Shown here: one piece after another, positions 25,936 to 35,969 of the stretch
Layout: each line of letters opens with the position of its first letter
Position numbering within the stretch: position 1 is the first letter of the stretch
DNA from: Bradyrhizobium arachidis
GTDB taxonomy: Bacteria > Pseudomonadota > Alphaproteobacteria > Rhizobiales > Xanthobacteraceae
DNA: 64,000 bases
Reading direction: 5' to 3'
Assembly (NCBI RefSeq): GCF_024758505.1
Contig: NZ_CP077970.1
Coordinates: 8,308,001-8,372,000 of the forward strand
Notes under the pieces: model-generated
Databases searched by the model: none
Seen by the model: only the letters and a program-made list of their open reading frames with translations
Told to the model about the DNA's origin: nothing
Made by a program: the position numbers and the translations under genes

Positions 25936-26020
25936 GTCATTCCGGGGCGATGCGAAGCATCGAACCCGGAATCTCGAGATTCCGGGTTCGCGCTACCGCG
26001 CGACCCGGAATGACAACGCA
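25936..26020. repeat. palindromic intergenic repeat, copy 2
   Basis: Shares the 22-nt palindromic core (25965-25986, centred CTCGAG) and the outer CATTCCGGGG / CCCGGAATG arms with the copy at 1886-1966; the spacers between arms differ. It lies just after the carboxylase stop codon. Confidence 0.8.
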
Positions 26021-26028
26021 ATAGCATC

Positions 26029-29000
26029 TCACCAGGTGTCGACGCAGGGGCGCTTCTTCGCCGTCCGCGCCAGTGGTTTTGGCACCGAGCGCAGGCCGGC
26101 CATGATCCAGCGGCGGGTCTCGGAGGGATCGATGACGTTGTCGATCTCGAACACCGAGGCGATCGAGACGGCCTTGCCGTTGGCGTAGAGCTCGGCGACC
26201 TTGTTGCGATAATAGGTCTCGCGCTCGACGGGGTCGGCGATCGCCTCCATCTCCTTGCGGAAGCCAAGCCGCACATAGCCTTCCAGGCCCATGCCGCCGA
26301 ACTCGCCGGTCGGCCAGGCCGCGGTGAAGAAGGAGGCGTGGAAGCCGCCGCCGATCATCGACTGCGCGCCGAGGCCATAGCCCTTGCGCAAGACGATGCC
26401 GAACAGCGGCACGGTGAGGCTCGCGCCGGTGACGAACATGCGCGCGACGTGGCGCACGATCGCGGTCTTCTCGGCTTCGGGGCCGACCATGAAGCCCGGC
26501 GTGTCGCAGAGCGAGACGATCGGGATGTCGAAGGCATCGCAGAGCTGGAGGAAGCGCGCGGCCTTGTCGCCGGCGTCGGCGTCGATCGCGCCGCCGAGAT
26601 GGCGCGGGTTGTTGGCGATCAGGCCAAAGGGCTTGCCTTCGATGCGGATGAAGGCGGTGATCATGCCGACGCCGTAGTCGCGGCGGATCTCGAGCACGGA
26701 GTCCGTGTCCGCGAGCAAATCGATCACGCTGCGGATGTCGTAGACGCGCAAGCGGTTCTCGGGGATCGCGCGGCGCAGCAGGCGCTGGTCAGGCGCCTTC
26801 CACTCAGGTACGGCGCCCTGGAAGTAAGACAGATACTTTTGCGCAACGCGCGTCGCCTCTTCCTCGTCCTCGACGAGGATATCGACGACGCCGTTCGGTG
26901 ACTGGAATGAGACCGGGCCGACCTCGGCCGGATGATAGACGCCGAGGCCTCCGCCTTCGATCATGGCGGGGCCGCCCATGCCGATCGAGGCGTTCTTGGT
27001 GGCGATGATGACGTCGCAGCAGCCGAGCATTGCGGCATTGCCGGCGAAGCAATAGCCGGAGACGATGCCGACCACCGGCACGAGGCCCGAGAGTTTTGCG
27101 AACTGCACGAAGGACGGGCCGTCGAGGCCGGTCATGCCCAGCCGATCGGTATCGCCCGGGCGGCCGCCGCCGCCTTCGGCATAGAACACCAGGGGGATGC
27201 GCCACTGCTCCGCCAGCGTCAGCATGCGGTCGATCTTCTTGTGGTTCATGTGCCCTTGCGTGCCCGCGAGCACGGTGTAGTCGTAGGCGACCACCATGCA
27301 GCGCGCGCCGTCCGGGCCGAACGCCTCGGCATTGACCGTGGCCACACCCATGATGAGCCCATCGGCCGGCGTGTTCTTGATGAGGTCGTCGAGCTTGCGG
27401 CGTCGGCGCTGCGCCGCAATCGCGAGGCTGCCATACTCCATGAACGAGCCGTCATCGACGAGCTGCGCGACGTTCTCGCGCGCGGTGCGCTGATTGGTGT
27501 TGCGGCGGCGCTCGACGGAGGCCGGGCGGTTCTCGTCCAGCGTATTGGCCTGGCGCGCGATCAGCTCGGCAAGATCCGGGCGGATGTGGTTGAGATCGAT
27601 GTCGGCTTCCTGCGACGTGGTGTCGGCAGCGACGTCCAGCGGCTCGAGATAGAGGATCGGCTCGCCGTGCATCAGGGTGACGCCGTCGCCCGCAACGAGC
27701 TTCATCACCCGGCCGCCCTGCTCGGCCATGACGAGATGCTCCATCTTCATGGACTCGATCACGGCCAGTTGCTGGCCGGGCCGCACGATCTCGCCCTCGG
27801 CGACCTGGACTGTGACCACCGTCCCCTGGAGGGGAGCTGCCACCATCACCGCGCCTTCCGGCACGACCTGTGCGACCGGCTTCGCCGCGCCATGCTCGCC
27901 GGCGTGGTCAGTGGCAGCGAAGAACAGCGGCCGCGCGGCGCCGTCGGCGGCTTCGACCAGCTTTGCGATGTTGCGATCGATGAAGTCGGTCGCGATGCGG
28001 TTGGTTCTGAAGTCGGGATGGGCGAGCACCGCCTGGAGGAAGGCGATGTTGGTGACGACGCCGTCGATCCGAAACTCGCGAAGCGCGCGCGAGGCTTTTG
28101 CGACGACGTCGTGCCAGGCCTCGCTCGGCGTGTGCACGATGACTTTTGCGAGCAAGGAGTCGAAGGCAGCGCTGGTCTTGTAACCGGCATAACCAAAGCT
28201 ATCGACGCGCACGCCGGGCCCTGACGGCGGTTCGAACACCGCGAGCACGCCGCCGGTCGGATGCGTCGCGCCTGTCTCGTCCAGCGTCTCCATGTTGACG
28301 CGGAGCTGCATGGCATAGCCGCGCGGTCTTGGGATGGACGACTGCGCGAGGCCAAGCGAGGCCAGTGTAGCGCCCGAGGCGACCGCGAGCTGGGCGCGGA
28401 CGAGATCGACCCCGAGCACCGCTTCGGTCACGGTGTGCTCGACCTGCAACCGCGGATTGGCCTCGATGAAGGCAAAACTCTCCTCGGCCGCGCCGTCGAC
28501 CAGGAATTCAAAGGTGCCGAGATTGTCATAGGCCGCCGCGGTCGCAAGCTGCTTCGCCGCCTCGATGATGCGGCCGCGCAAGGGTTCGCTGAGCGAGGGG
28601 CTCGGCGCCACCTCGACCAGCTTCTGGTGACGGCGCTGGATGGTGCATTCGCGCTCCCAGAGATGGCTGATCGCGCCATGACGGTCGCCGATGATCTGCA
28701 CCTCGATGTGGCGCGCCTTCCGGATCAGGCGCTCGGCATAGACACCCTCATAACCGAACGCAGCCTTGGCCTCCGACTGGCAGCGCGCATAGGCCTCTGC
28801 GAGATCCGATGCCTTCTCCACGATCCGCATGCCGCGGCCGCCGCCGCCTGCCATCGCCTTGATGACGATGGCGGCACTCTTGCCGAGGGATTCGAAGAAC
28901 GCCTTGATCTCCTCGAGCGACGACGGACCGGAGGTGCCCGCGATGATCGGCACGCCGCAACGTTTTGCCAATTGCCGTGCCGCGACCTTGTCGCCGAACA

Positions 29001-29334
29001 GTTCGAGCGCGGCGACCTTCGGCCCGACGAACGCGATGCCCTGCGCGGCGCAGGCCCTGGCGAAGTCGGCGTTCTCGCTGAGGAAGCCATAGCCGGGATG
29101 CACGGCATCGCAGCCGGCGACTTTCGCCGTCTTCACCACGCTCTCGATATCGAGATAGGCCCGCGCACCGCGGCCCGGAATTTCGACCGCTTCATCGGCG
29201 ACGCGGACATGCAGCGACAGCGCGTCATCAGCGGGATGGATCGCGACCGTGGTGATGCTGCCGTCTGCCGCGGCACGCGCGATACGGATGGCGATCTCGC
29301 CGCGATTGGCGATCAGAAGCTTTTTGAACGACAT
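26029..29334 (-). CDS. single-chain biotin-dependent acyl-CoA carboxylase (BC-BCCP-CT fusion)
   Basis: A 1101-residue enzyme that carries out both half-reactions of acyl-CoA carboxylation. Residues 1-450 are biotin carboxylase (LLIANRGEIAIRIARAA, KAMAGGGGRGMRIVE, FIEANPRLQVEHTVTE). A biotinyl domain lies at about 495-565, with the biotinylated Lys near 530 in ESMKMEH. Residues 590-1095 are a carboxyltransferase with GGGGRPGDTD and a GFMVGPEAE loop. ATG 29334 matches the BC start. The order and size resemble the long-chain acyl-CoA carboxylases described from actinobacteria, which is family knowledge rather than proof of substrate. Acetyl-, propionyl- or branched acyl-CoA are alternatives. Confidence 0.94.
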   Translation of the reverse strand: MSFKKLLIANRGEIAIRIARAAADGSITTVAIHPADDALSLHVRVADEAVEIPGRGARAYLDIESVVKTAKVAGCDAVHPGYGFLSENADFARACAAQGIAFVGPKVAALELFGDKVAARQLAKRCGVPIIAGTSGPSSLEEIKAFFESLGKSAAIVIKAMAGGGGRGMRIVEKASDLAEAYARCQSEAKAAFGYEGVYAERLIRKARHIEVQIIGDRHGAISHLWERECTIQRRHQKLVEVAPSPSLSEPLRGRIIEAAKQLATAAAYDNLGTFEFLVDGAAEESFAFIEANPRLQVEHTVTEAVLGVDLVRAQLAVASGATLASLGLAQSSIPRPRGYAMQLRVNMETLDETGATHPTGGVLAVFEPPSGPGVRVDSFGYAGYKTSAAFDSLLAKVIVHTPSEAWHDVVAKASRALREFRIDGVVTNIAFLQAVLAHPDFRTNRIATDFIDRNIAKLVEAADGAARPLFFAATDHAGEHGAAKPVAQVVPEGAVMVAAPLQGTVVTVQVAEGEIVRPGQQLAVIESMKMEHLVMAEQGGRVMKLVAGDGVTLMHGEPILYLEPLDVAADTTSQEADIDLNHIRPDLAELIARQANTLDENRPASVERRRNTNQRTARENVAQLVDDGSFMEYGSLAIAAQRRRRKLDDLIKNTPADGLIMGVATVNAEAFGPDGARCMVVAYDYTVLAGTQGHMNHKKIDRMLTLAEQWRIPLVFYAEGGGGRPGDTDRLGMTGLDGPSFVQFAKLSGLVPVVGIVSGYCFAGNAAMLGCCDVIIATKNASIGMGGPAMIEGGGLGVYHPAEVGPVSFQSPNGVVDILVEDEEEATRVAQKYLSYFQGAVPEWKAPDQRLLRRAIPENRLRVYDIRSVIDLLADTDSVLEIRRDYGVGMITAFIRIEGKPFGLIANNPRHLGGAIDADAGDKAARFLQLCDAFDIPIVSLCDTPGFMVGPEAEKTAIVRHVARMFVTGASLTVPLFGIVLRKGYGLGAQSMIGGGFHASFFTAAWPTGEFGGMGLEGYVRLGFRKEMEAIADPVERETYYRNKVAELYANGKAVSIASVFEIDNVIDPSETRRWIMAGLRSVPKPLARTAKKRPCVDTW

Positions 29335-29471
29335 TGAGCGGTCTCCATTCGCCACAGGTTTTGCGGCGGACGCATGGAGACGTCAACTTCTGTCGAGCGC
29401 TGAGTCAAGGGAAACGGCTGTCGCGGCGCGTGCCGATGCCGCGAGCCGGAATATGAGCCCAGGCGGCAGTG

Positions 29472-29876
29472 TCACGCCGGCACGATCACCTTGCCGATCG
29501 GCCACAGCGCGATGCCGGCGAGCTTCAGATGCGCCCAGGCGAAGGGAATACCGATGATGGTCACCGCAAGGACGATCGCAGTGAGCACATGCCCGATCGC
29601 GAGCCACCAGCCGGCCAGCACGAACCAGATCAGATTGCCGATCACGCCGAGCGGGCCGGTCCCGATGTCGCTCTGGCCGGTGAGTTCGTCACGGCGCACC
29701 GCCCTGGAGCCGAACGGCAGCAGCGTGTACACGGCGATGTTGAACGCGGCACGCGCCCACGGCAGGCCGATGATGGTGACGGCCATGATGACGGCGGCAA
29801 CCAGCCAGCCGAACGCCATCCACGCGCCGCCGATCAAAATCCAGAGGATGTTCAGGAGGATGGAAACAGGCTGCAT
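29472..29876 (-). CDS. YccF family inner-membrane protein
   Basis: A 134-residue protein with two copies of a hydrophobic YccF module. The units (ILWILIGGAWMAFGWLVAAV with TIIGLPWARAAFNIA, and LIWFVLAGWWLAIGHVLTAI with TIIGIPFAWAHLKLA) share the GxP/W pattern, so the gene looks like an internal duplication, which is normal for the family. Function is poorly known. It sits alone between the carboxylase and a chemoreceptor gene. Confidence 0.9.
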   Translation of the reverse strand: MQPVSILLNILWILIGGAWMAFGWLVAAVIMAVTIIGLPWARAAFNIAVYTLLPFGSRAVRRDELTGQSDIGTGPLGVIGNLIWFVLAGWWLAIGHVLTAIVLAVTIIGIPFAWAHLKLAGIALWPIGKVIVPA

Positions 29877-29960
29877 GGCAAAACCCCTTGGGCGCGTCGG
29901 GAAGCTCCACCCTATTTAGGTGGCGCTTGCCCGACACGGTAGGTGTTGCCCTAACTCTCG

Positions 29961-31643
29961 TCAGGCCGCCCGCACGCCGGCGACGAAGGCGGTGACTTCG
30001 TCCTGCAGCGATTGCAGCTTGTGGGTCAGGCGGCCGCTCGATTGCAGCACCTGGCCTGCGGCCTGGCCGGTCTCCGAGGTGGCGTCGGTCACGCCGGCGA
30101 TGTTCTGCGAGACCTGGTTGGTGCCGGAGGCGGCATCCTGCACGCTGCGGGCGATCGCCTGCGTGGCGGCGCCCTGCTCCTCGACCGCGGCGGCGATCGA
30201 GGAGGAGATCTCGTTGACCTCCATGATGGTGTTGCGGATGTTCTGGATGTTGCCGACGACCTGCTGCGTCTCGCCCTGGATCGCCGTGATCTGCGCGCTG
30301 ATCTCGTCGGTCGCCTTGGCGGTCTGGCTGGCCAGCGACTTCACTTCACTTGCAACCACCGCAAAGCCCTTGCCTGCCTCGCCCGCGCGCGCCGCTTCGA
30401 TGGTGGCATTGAGCGCGAGCAGATTGGTCTGCGAGGCGATCTGGTTGATGAGGTCGATGACCTCGCCGATCTTGTGCGCGGCCCGCGCAAGACCCTCGAC
30501 GGTCTCGTTGGTGCGCTGGCCGTCGGCGGCCGCCTTGTCCGCCACATGGGCTGCCTGCGCGACGCGCTGGCTGATCTCTGATATCGACGATGACAACTGC
30601 CCGGCCGCAGACGCGACCGTCTGCACGTCGCCCGAGGCCTGCTGGCAGGCGGTGGCGACAAAACTCGCGCGCTCGGTCGCCTTGTTCGCGGTCTCCGACA
30701 TGCCTTGCGCGGCCTGCTGCATCTCGCGCGCCTCGACGAAGACGTCGCGGACCACGGCCTGCACGCTCGCCTCGAACTTGCCGGCGAGATCGACCATCAC
30801 GCGGCGCTTCTCGGCATCGGCCTGCCGCTTCATCTCTTCCTGCTCGGCATGCATCTGGCGCACCGCCGACGCATTGTCCTTGAACACGGCGAGCGCCTTG
30901 GCGAGGCCGCCGATTTCGTCGCGGCGGTTGGTATAGGGCACGTCGAACGCGGCATCGCCCGAGGCAAGCCGCTCGGTGAGGTCAGTGATCCGGGCGAGCG
31001 GGCGGGTGACGCCGCGGCCGATCAGGAACGAACTGATGAGCACGAGCGCGAGCACGCCGAGGCAGAGCCAGGCGAAGGTCATCGCGGTCTGGCGGAACAC
31101 GGCATCGACGTCGTCGAGATAAATGCCGGTGCCGATGATCCAGCCCCACGGCTCAAATCCCTTCACGAAGGAGATCTTTGCCACCGGCTGCTCGAAGCCA
31201 GGCTTTGGCCAGAGATAGCTGTAGAAGCCGGCGCTCTGCTTCTTCACGACATCGACGAAGCCGAGGAACAGCGCGTTGCCCGCCGGATCCTTCATGCCGG
31301 ACAGGTCCTTGCCGTCGAGCTCGGGCTTGATCGGATGCATGACCATCTTCGGGGTCATGTCGTTGATCCAGAAATACTCGACCTTGTCGTAGCGAAGACC
31401 CTTGATCTCGGCCATCGCCGCGGCCTGCGCCTGCTCGCGCGTCAGTTTTCCGCCGGCTTCGAGCTTTTGATAGTGGGTGAGGACGCCAAAACCGATGTCG
31501 ACCATCTGCTGCGTCTTGGCCTGACGGTCGGCGACCATCTGGCCGCGCATCGTGTAGAGCGCGATCGGCGCCAGTGCGATCATGCCGACGAGGCCGATCG
31601 CGACAATCAGGACCAGCTTGAAACTGATACGGGAGAAAATCAT
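29961..31643 (-). CDS. methyl-accepting chemotaxis protein with single Cache domain
   Basis: A 560-residue chemoreceptor starting at ATG 31643 ([10 protein letters not shown]); ATG 31655 is an alternative. A membrane segment (about 8-30) is followed by a periplasmic sCache_2-type domain ([20 protein letters not shown], then [14 protein letters not shown]), a second membrane segment near 185, a HAMP domain, and a long cytoplasmic coiled coil with the signalling tip [20 protein letters not shown]. The sensor fold often binds small organic acids, but the ligand here is unknown. No che genes are adjacent. Confidence 0.95.
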   Translation of the reverse strand: MIFSRISFKLVLIVAIGLVGMIALAPIALYTMRGQMVADRQAKTQQMVDIGFGVLTHYQKLEAGGKLTREQAQAAAMAEIKGLRYDKVEYFWINDMTPKMVMHPIKPELDGKDLSGMKDPAGNALFLGFVDVVKKQSAGFYSYLWPKPGFEQPVAKISFVKGFEPWGWIIGTGIYLDDVDAVFRQTAMTFAWLCLGVLALVLISSFLIGRGVTRPLARITDLTERLASGDAAFDVPYTNRRDEIGGLAKALAVFKDNASAVRQMHAEQEEMKRQADAEKRRVMVDLAGKFEASVQAVVRDVFVEAREMQQAAQGMSETANKATERASFVATACQQASGDVQTVASAAGQLSSSISEISQRVAQAAHVADKAAADGQRTNETVEGLARAAHKIGEVIDLINQIASQTNLLALNATIEAARAGEAGKGFAVVASEVKSLASQTAKATDEISAQITAIQGETQQVVGNIQNIRNTIMEVNEISSSIAAAVEEQGAATQAIARSVQDAASGTNQVSQNIAGVTDATSETGQAAGQVLQSSGRLTHKLQSLQDEVTAFVAGVRAA

Positions 31644-31761
31644 CGTTACTCGCATGAATTGGCAATACTGATCTGTCAATTTAGCGGGAAATCTTTAGCG
31701 AAGAATTAAGCATTCGAGTTCCATCGCGGAATGCTTCGTCCGAGCGCCGATGCGCGCCCTG

Positions 31762-33024
31762 TCAGCTCTGGCGCAGCGCCTGGCAAATCCCGCGCTCGAA
31801 CTGCCGGTAGGCCCTGAGCGCCGCGTGGTCGGCGAAGGGCAAAATCTGCATCATGATGACGCCGGCCACACGCATCGCCGGGTCGATCCAGTAATAGGTG
31901 TTGAACAGGCCCGCCCAGGTCATGCTGCCGGCACTGCGGCCATGCGCGACCGGATCGAGGTTGATCATGTTTCCGAGTCCCCAGCGCAGATGCGTGCCGG
32001 GGAAAAAATCCACGTCGTTCGAGAGCGCGGGATTGGTCGTCCTGAGGATTCCGGCCTCGAGATTGCCGATCTGGTTGGCGGACATCATGGCGACCGTGTC
32101 GACTGCGAGGATGCGCGCGCCGGCCAGGCTGCCCCCATTGAGCAGCGCCTGCAGCAAGGTCAGATAATCAGGCGCGGTCGAATAGATGCCACCGCCACCC
32201 GAAAATTTCTTGCCCTCGGTCGGCTTCTCCAGCGGTTTTGGCAAAAGCTTTCCGGCATGATCCCGCACATGCAGGCTGGCCTCGCGCACGCGTTGCTTTT
32301 CACTCAGCGCGAACACGGTGTCGTTCATGCCGAGCGGGCCCGTGATGTGATCGCGAAAGTAGCGGTCGATCGGCTCGCCGCTGGCGATCTCCACCATGCG
32401 GCTGACGCGATCGATGCTGCCGCCATAGGCCCATTTTTCGCCGGGATCGAACATCAGGGGCATGCGCGGCAGGGATTTGTTGCCGCGCGCCAGTGACACA
32501 TAGCGAAGAACCAGGGGATCCCAGAGCTGATAGCTGAAGCCTGAGGTGTGCGACAGCAGATGGCGCAGCGTGATCGCCCTGGTCGCGTCGTGGAGTTGCG
32601 GCGCGCCGTTGCGATCGAAGCCGGCGAGAACCTGCGCCATGGCAAGCGTCGGGTCGATGTCGGTGGCCGGTGCATCCAGCCGCAGCTTGCCGCGTTCCAC
32701 CAGTTGCAGCGCCGCGATCGAGGTCAGCAGCTTTACCATCGAGGCGATGCGAAAGATCGTGTCGGTCGACATGCGGGCTTCGCCCGCCATGCTGCGCAGG
32801 CCGAACGCGCCCTCATAGAGCACCGACCGTGCATTGGCGGCCATCGCCACCACGCCCGGAATCTCGCGGGCCGTCACACTGGCCTGCAAGGCGCCGTCGA
32901 TGCCGGCGCTACGTATGGATTTCAGCGATGTCGCGGCGTGACTCGGGATGACGGGAACCACGCTCGCGGCAGCAAGCCCCATCGTCTGCAACAGCGCATC
33001 GCGGCGGCTGAGCCAGGCCGTCAT
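31762..33024 (-). CDS. exported serine hydrolase, beta-lactamase class C / esterase family
   Basis: A 420-residue protein from ATG 33024, with GGGGAAGC upstream. The N-terminus has a twin-arginine-like signal (SRRDALLQTMGLAAASVV, ending SHA). The penicillin-binding fold is shown by the SxxK motif Ser95-Met-Val-Lys98 in FRIASMVKLL, a Tyr motif in KWAYGGSIDRVS, and a WAG triad-3 equivalent (SMTWAGLFNT) instead of KTG. That last change is typical of EstB-like esterases and D-aminopeptidase relatives, so true beta-lactam hydrolysis is unlikely. The open frame extends 53 codons upstream without a ribosome site. Confidence 0.9.
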   Translation of the reverse strand: MTAWLSRRDALLQTMGLAAASVVPVIPSHAATSLKSIRSAGIDGALQASVTAREIPGVVAMAANARSVLYEGAFGLRSMAGEARMSTDTIFRIASMVKLLTSIAALQLVERGKLRLDAPATDIDPTLAMAQVLAGFDRNGAPQLHDATRAITLRHLLSHTSGFSYQLWDPLVLRYVSLARGNKSLPRMPLMFDPGEKWAYGGSIDRVSRMVEIASGEPIDRYFRDHITGPLGMNDTVFALSEKQRVREASLHVRDHAGKLLPKPLEKPTEGKKFSGGGGIYSTAPDYLTLLQALLNGGSLAGARILAVDTVAMMSANQIGNLEAGILRTTNPALSNDVDFFPGTHLRWGLGNMINLDPVAHGRSAGSMTWAGLFNTYYWIDPAMRVAGVIMMQILPFADHAALRAYRQFERGICQALRQS

Positions 33025-33181
33025 GCAGCTTCCCCGCAAGCTGATCCGGTTTCCGAGGGATTGTAGACCCTGGCCGGCACGAGTGAAAGCGGGACGACCC
33101 ACTTGAGAAATTGTTCCCGCTGGGATCAGATTGGACGGGAAGATGCCTGCCGCCGATCCGCGATCAGGGGCTTGAGACGAC

Positions 33182-33553
33182 ATGACGATGTCGATCGATC
33201 AATTGTGGAGCCTGCCCGAAACCGCGCTGATCGGCGCCTATGCCGAGGCGCGGCGCCGCTACGCCGAGAAGAAGCTCGAGCGCGACACACAACGGGCACG
33301 GCTCGAATGGATGCGGGCAAAGATGTTCGTCAACGCGTCCGGCAACGTCACCGAGCGCAAGATGGCGGTCGACGTGTCCGAGGAGCTGGCACGCAAGGGC
33401 CAAGAGGTCCGCGAAATCACCAGGGATCTCGACATGCTGAAGATCGAGGTCGACGTGATCGAGATGATGGTGCGGCTGCGCGGCGCCGGCGGCAGTCCGC
33501 CGGCTCCGGCCGAGGAGACAACGGAGAAGCCGGCAGAGGAAGAAGGCGGGTGA
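33182..33553 (+). CDS. hypothetical coiled-coil protein, 123 residues
   Basis: Small, charged, mostly helical protein without signal or membrane segment. Residues 15-95 are rich in Arg/Glu/Lys heptads (EARRRYAEKKLERDTQRARL, then EVREITRDLDMLKIEVDVIE); the C-terminal 25 residues are Pro/Glu-rich and probably disordered. It is divergent from the serine hydrolase gene. Family not recognised; a structural or adaptor role is only a guess. Confidence 0.65.
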   Translation: MTMSIDQLWSLPETALIGAYAEARRRYAEKKLERDTQRARLEWMRAKMFVNASGNVTERKMAVDVSEELARKGQEVREITRDLDMLKIEVDVIEMMVRLRGAGGSPPAPAEETTEKPAEEEGG

Positions 33554-33588
33554 TTTCGGGAGCCACCGCGCCTTTGCACCGTCTCGCG

Positions 33589-34797
33589 CTAAACCTTGTG
33601 CACTGCGTTGTCGCCTGTGGTGACCTTGATGTCGGCGTAGCGACAAGCGCCGTGGCGGCGCTGAAACGGCGCCACGGCCAGCAGCCAGATTTTTGAGATG
33701 GCCTTCGCCGATCCGCCGATATGGGCGGCGTAGTCCGCTGCGATGTCGCGTTCTTGCGCTTGCCAGGTTCCGAGGTCTGCCTTGCCGGAACGGACGATCA
33801 TATGCGTCTCGATCGGATTCCAGGCGGGCAACGGGCATCGGAAGACCTTGCCTTCAGGCAGATGTTCGCTCCAGATGTAGGTCAGGTCCTGCCCGTCTTC
33901 GAACTTCACGCCGATCGAAAGATAGTCGTGGGTCGCAGCCTGATCCTCCGGGACGACGGACGGCAATTGATCGATCTTCCAGCGCCATGCGAGGCGCGGA
34001 CGGGAGGCCAACGGAAGCGACAGTGGCCTCTCGATGATACTGACGTGGCCCGTGGTGTCGCAGATGATCTCGCCGTCGGCGCCCTGGCTGAAGATTTCCT
34101 GTCCACCGCCAAAACCGAGCAGGTTCGACCAACCAGCCGGCAGCTTGCCCCCACGCTCGAGACGCGCCAACTCGGACTTGAGCAGACCGCCAACGTCACC
34201 ATGCGCAAGCAGACTCTTGATGCCCACACGGGCATCGCCGCGCCACAGCAGAGCGATACCGGTGATCTTGACGTCCGCCTTCTTGTAGATGTCTTCCGGC
34301 GTACCCAGCACCCCGTCCTCACTGGCCCATTCCGCGGCCGAACGTGCGACCTCGATCCGTCCATCCTGGGAGGCCGTCATGGTTCCTGTATCCAGCATCG
34401 GATTGTAGATCGGCCGGAGCCCGCGCGTGCGCGCGTGGAAGACCAGGCCGGGACCGAACCAAAGATCATGCTCGCGCGACAGCCACATTCGACCGCCCAG
34501 GAGGAACGTCACCTGCTGGCCGCGCGCCGCATCGAGCCCGAGATCGGTCCATGGCAGATCGGTGCCGTTGATCTCGAAAGGCTTGAAAGCAACCAGTTCA
34601 GGCGAACTCGCCTTCGCAATGATGTCCTTGATCCCGCTGACCACGTCAGCCGGAGCACTCTGCTCTGCCGCTTGCGCTGTCCGCAACGCAGGGGCAGCAA
34701 GGGGCAGGACGAGGCCGAGCGCCGATGCGCGCAACATGACATCACGTCGGGAAATTTTCCCGGCCGGAGACGATAAGCCCCAACAAGCAAAGCACAT
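33589..34797 (-). CDS. exported DUF3047-like protein
   Basis: A 402-residue protein with an N-terminal Tat-type signal (SRRDVMLRASALGLVLPLAA, ending TAQAAE). The C-terminal half has the DUF3047 pattern: RLAWRWKIDQLP followed by an acidic DYLSIGVKFED strand, YIWSEHLPEG and a late ERDIAADYAAHIGG. The N-terminal half contains a beta-rich lectin-like region (LGGRMWLSREHDLWFGPGLV). It faces an AraC-type regulator gene transcribed the other way, which suggests regulated expression. The role is unknown; periplasmic carbohydrate binding is conceivable. Confidence 0.75.
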   Translation of the reverse strand: MCFACWGLSSPAGKISRRDVMLRASALGLVLPLAAPALRTAQAAEQSAPADVVSGIKDIIAKASSPELVAFKPFEINGTDLPWTDLGLDAARGQQVTFLLGGRMWLSREHDLWFGPGLVFHARTRGLRPIYNPMLDTGTMTASQDGRIEVARSAAEWASEDGVLGTPEDIYKKADVKITGIALLWRGDARVGIKSLLAHGDVGGLLKSELARLERGGKLPAGWSNLLGFGGGQEIFSQGADGEIICDTTGHVSIIERPLSLPLASRPRLAWRWKIDQLPSVVPEDQAATHDYLSIGVKFEDGQDLTYIWSEHLPEGKVFRCPLPAWNPIETHMIVRSGKADLGTWQAQERDIAADYAAHIGGSAKAISKIWLLAVAPFQRRHGACRYADIKVTTGDNAVHKV

Positions 34798-34931
34798 GTA
34801 GTCCTCCCTGGTCCCGATCGACGCGGGCGTTTGGCCGTATCATCGACGCGGATTCGAATGCTATGCTTTCGCTCCAAATTCAGCCTGCCATGATGTGCCG
34901 ATGTGGCGGCTGATTTGGCGCGTGAGGGCAG

Positions 34932-35969
34932 ATGCACCAGACCGGTTACACACGCGCGAGCACGCTGGGTCCGATTGCCAACGTCGTGGCGGCGGCCGGG
35001 GGATCGATAGAGCGGGTCTTTCGCCGCGCCGATCTTCCCCTCGCCTTGCTGGAATCACAGGACACGCTGTTGCCGCTGCGCGATCATTTCCGGCTGTTGA
35101 TGGTGACCTCGCGGGAATTGCACGACGAAGTCTTTGCGGCCCGGCTTGGTCGCCAGACGTCGATGGCAGGCCTCGGCGTTTTCGGCAGATGGGTGACCCA
35201 AGCCCCGACCTTGCTCGAGGCGATCCAGCGCGCCGGAACGAGCCTGCCGCACATGCTGCAGACCGCCACGCAGCTGGTCATGCGCCGTCACGGCAGCGAA
35301 ATTCACTGGTCGTATGAATTGGCCGACCCTGCGCGCGACGGGCGCCAGCAGAACGAGATGCTCGCGATCTGGTACATGATCGCTGTCATCAGGCATTTCA
35401 CCGGCGCCTGGTGGCTGCCGAGCCGCATCATCTTTGGGGGCCTCCCAAACCGACTGCAGAGTCCGATCGGCGAATTGATGTGTACCGATACGTCTATTGG
35501 CAGCGCTGCCAGCGCTATCGTCTTCGATCGCCGGCTATTGACAGCCGTCAATCCGAATCTCGGACAGGGCGATGGGCTGACCGCGGGTGAACTCGGACGC
35601 ATTTTTGACCTGCCGGATCCAGAAGACCTGCCGGGCCGTCTTTCCGTCCTGATCGAATTGGAACTGCTCGATCGGCGTCCCACTCTTTCACGCATCGAAA
35701 GCCGCTCGGGACTCGCGCGGCGAACGCTACAGCGCCGGCTCAGCGAAGCCGGACTGAGTTACAGCGACCTGTTGCGAAGCGCGTTGCAGCGACGGGCCAT
35801 ACGACTGCTGTGTCAGACGGATCGATCGATCACCGAAATTGCGTCAATGCTCGGCTATGACGACCCCGCCCATTTCAGCCGGGCTTTTGAGCGCTGGAGC
35901 GGCGTTCCGCCCAGCCGCTGGCGGCGGCTTCGGCTCAATGCGTTGGTGGCAACGCCAGCCTCAGCCTGA
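34932..35969 (+). CDS. AraC-family regulator (OruR/ArgR-like, PF12625 type)
   Basis: A 345-residue regulator. The N-terminal ligand-binding region (residues 15-200, TLGPIANVVAAAGGSIERVF) resembles the arabinose-binding-like domain of OruR-type regulators. The C-terminal double helix-turn-helix spans about 235-335 (SRSGLARRTLQRRLSEAGLS, then RSITEIASMLGYDDPAHFSR). It is divergent from the DUF3047-like gene 134 bases away and probably controls it. Its last 35 bases overlap the end of the convergent hydrolase gene. Confidence 0.93.
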   Translation: MHQTGYTRASTLGPIANVVAAAGGSIERVFRRADLPLALLESQDTLLPLRDHFRLLMVTSRELHDEVFAARLGRQTSMAGLGVFGRWVTQAPTLLEAIQRAGTSLPHMLQTATQLVMRRHGSEIHWSYELADPARDGRQQNEMLAIWYMIAVIRHFTGAWWLPSRIIFGGLPNRLQSPIGELMCTDTSIGSAASAIVFDRRLLTAVNPNLGQGDGLTAGELGRIFDLPDPEDLPGRLSVLIELELLDRRPTLSRIESRSGLARRTLQRRLSEAGLSYSDLLRSALQRRAIRLLCQTDRSITEIASMLGYDDPAHFSRAFERWSGVPPSRWRRLRLNALVATPASA

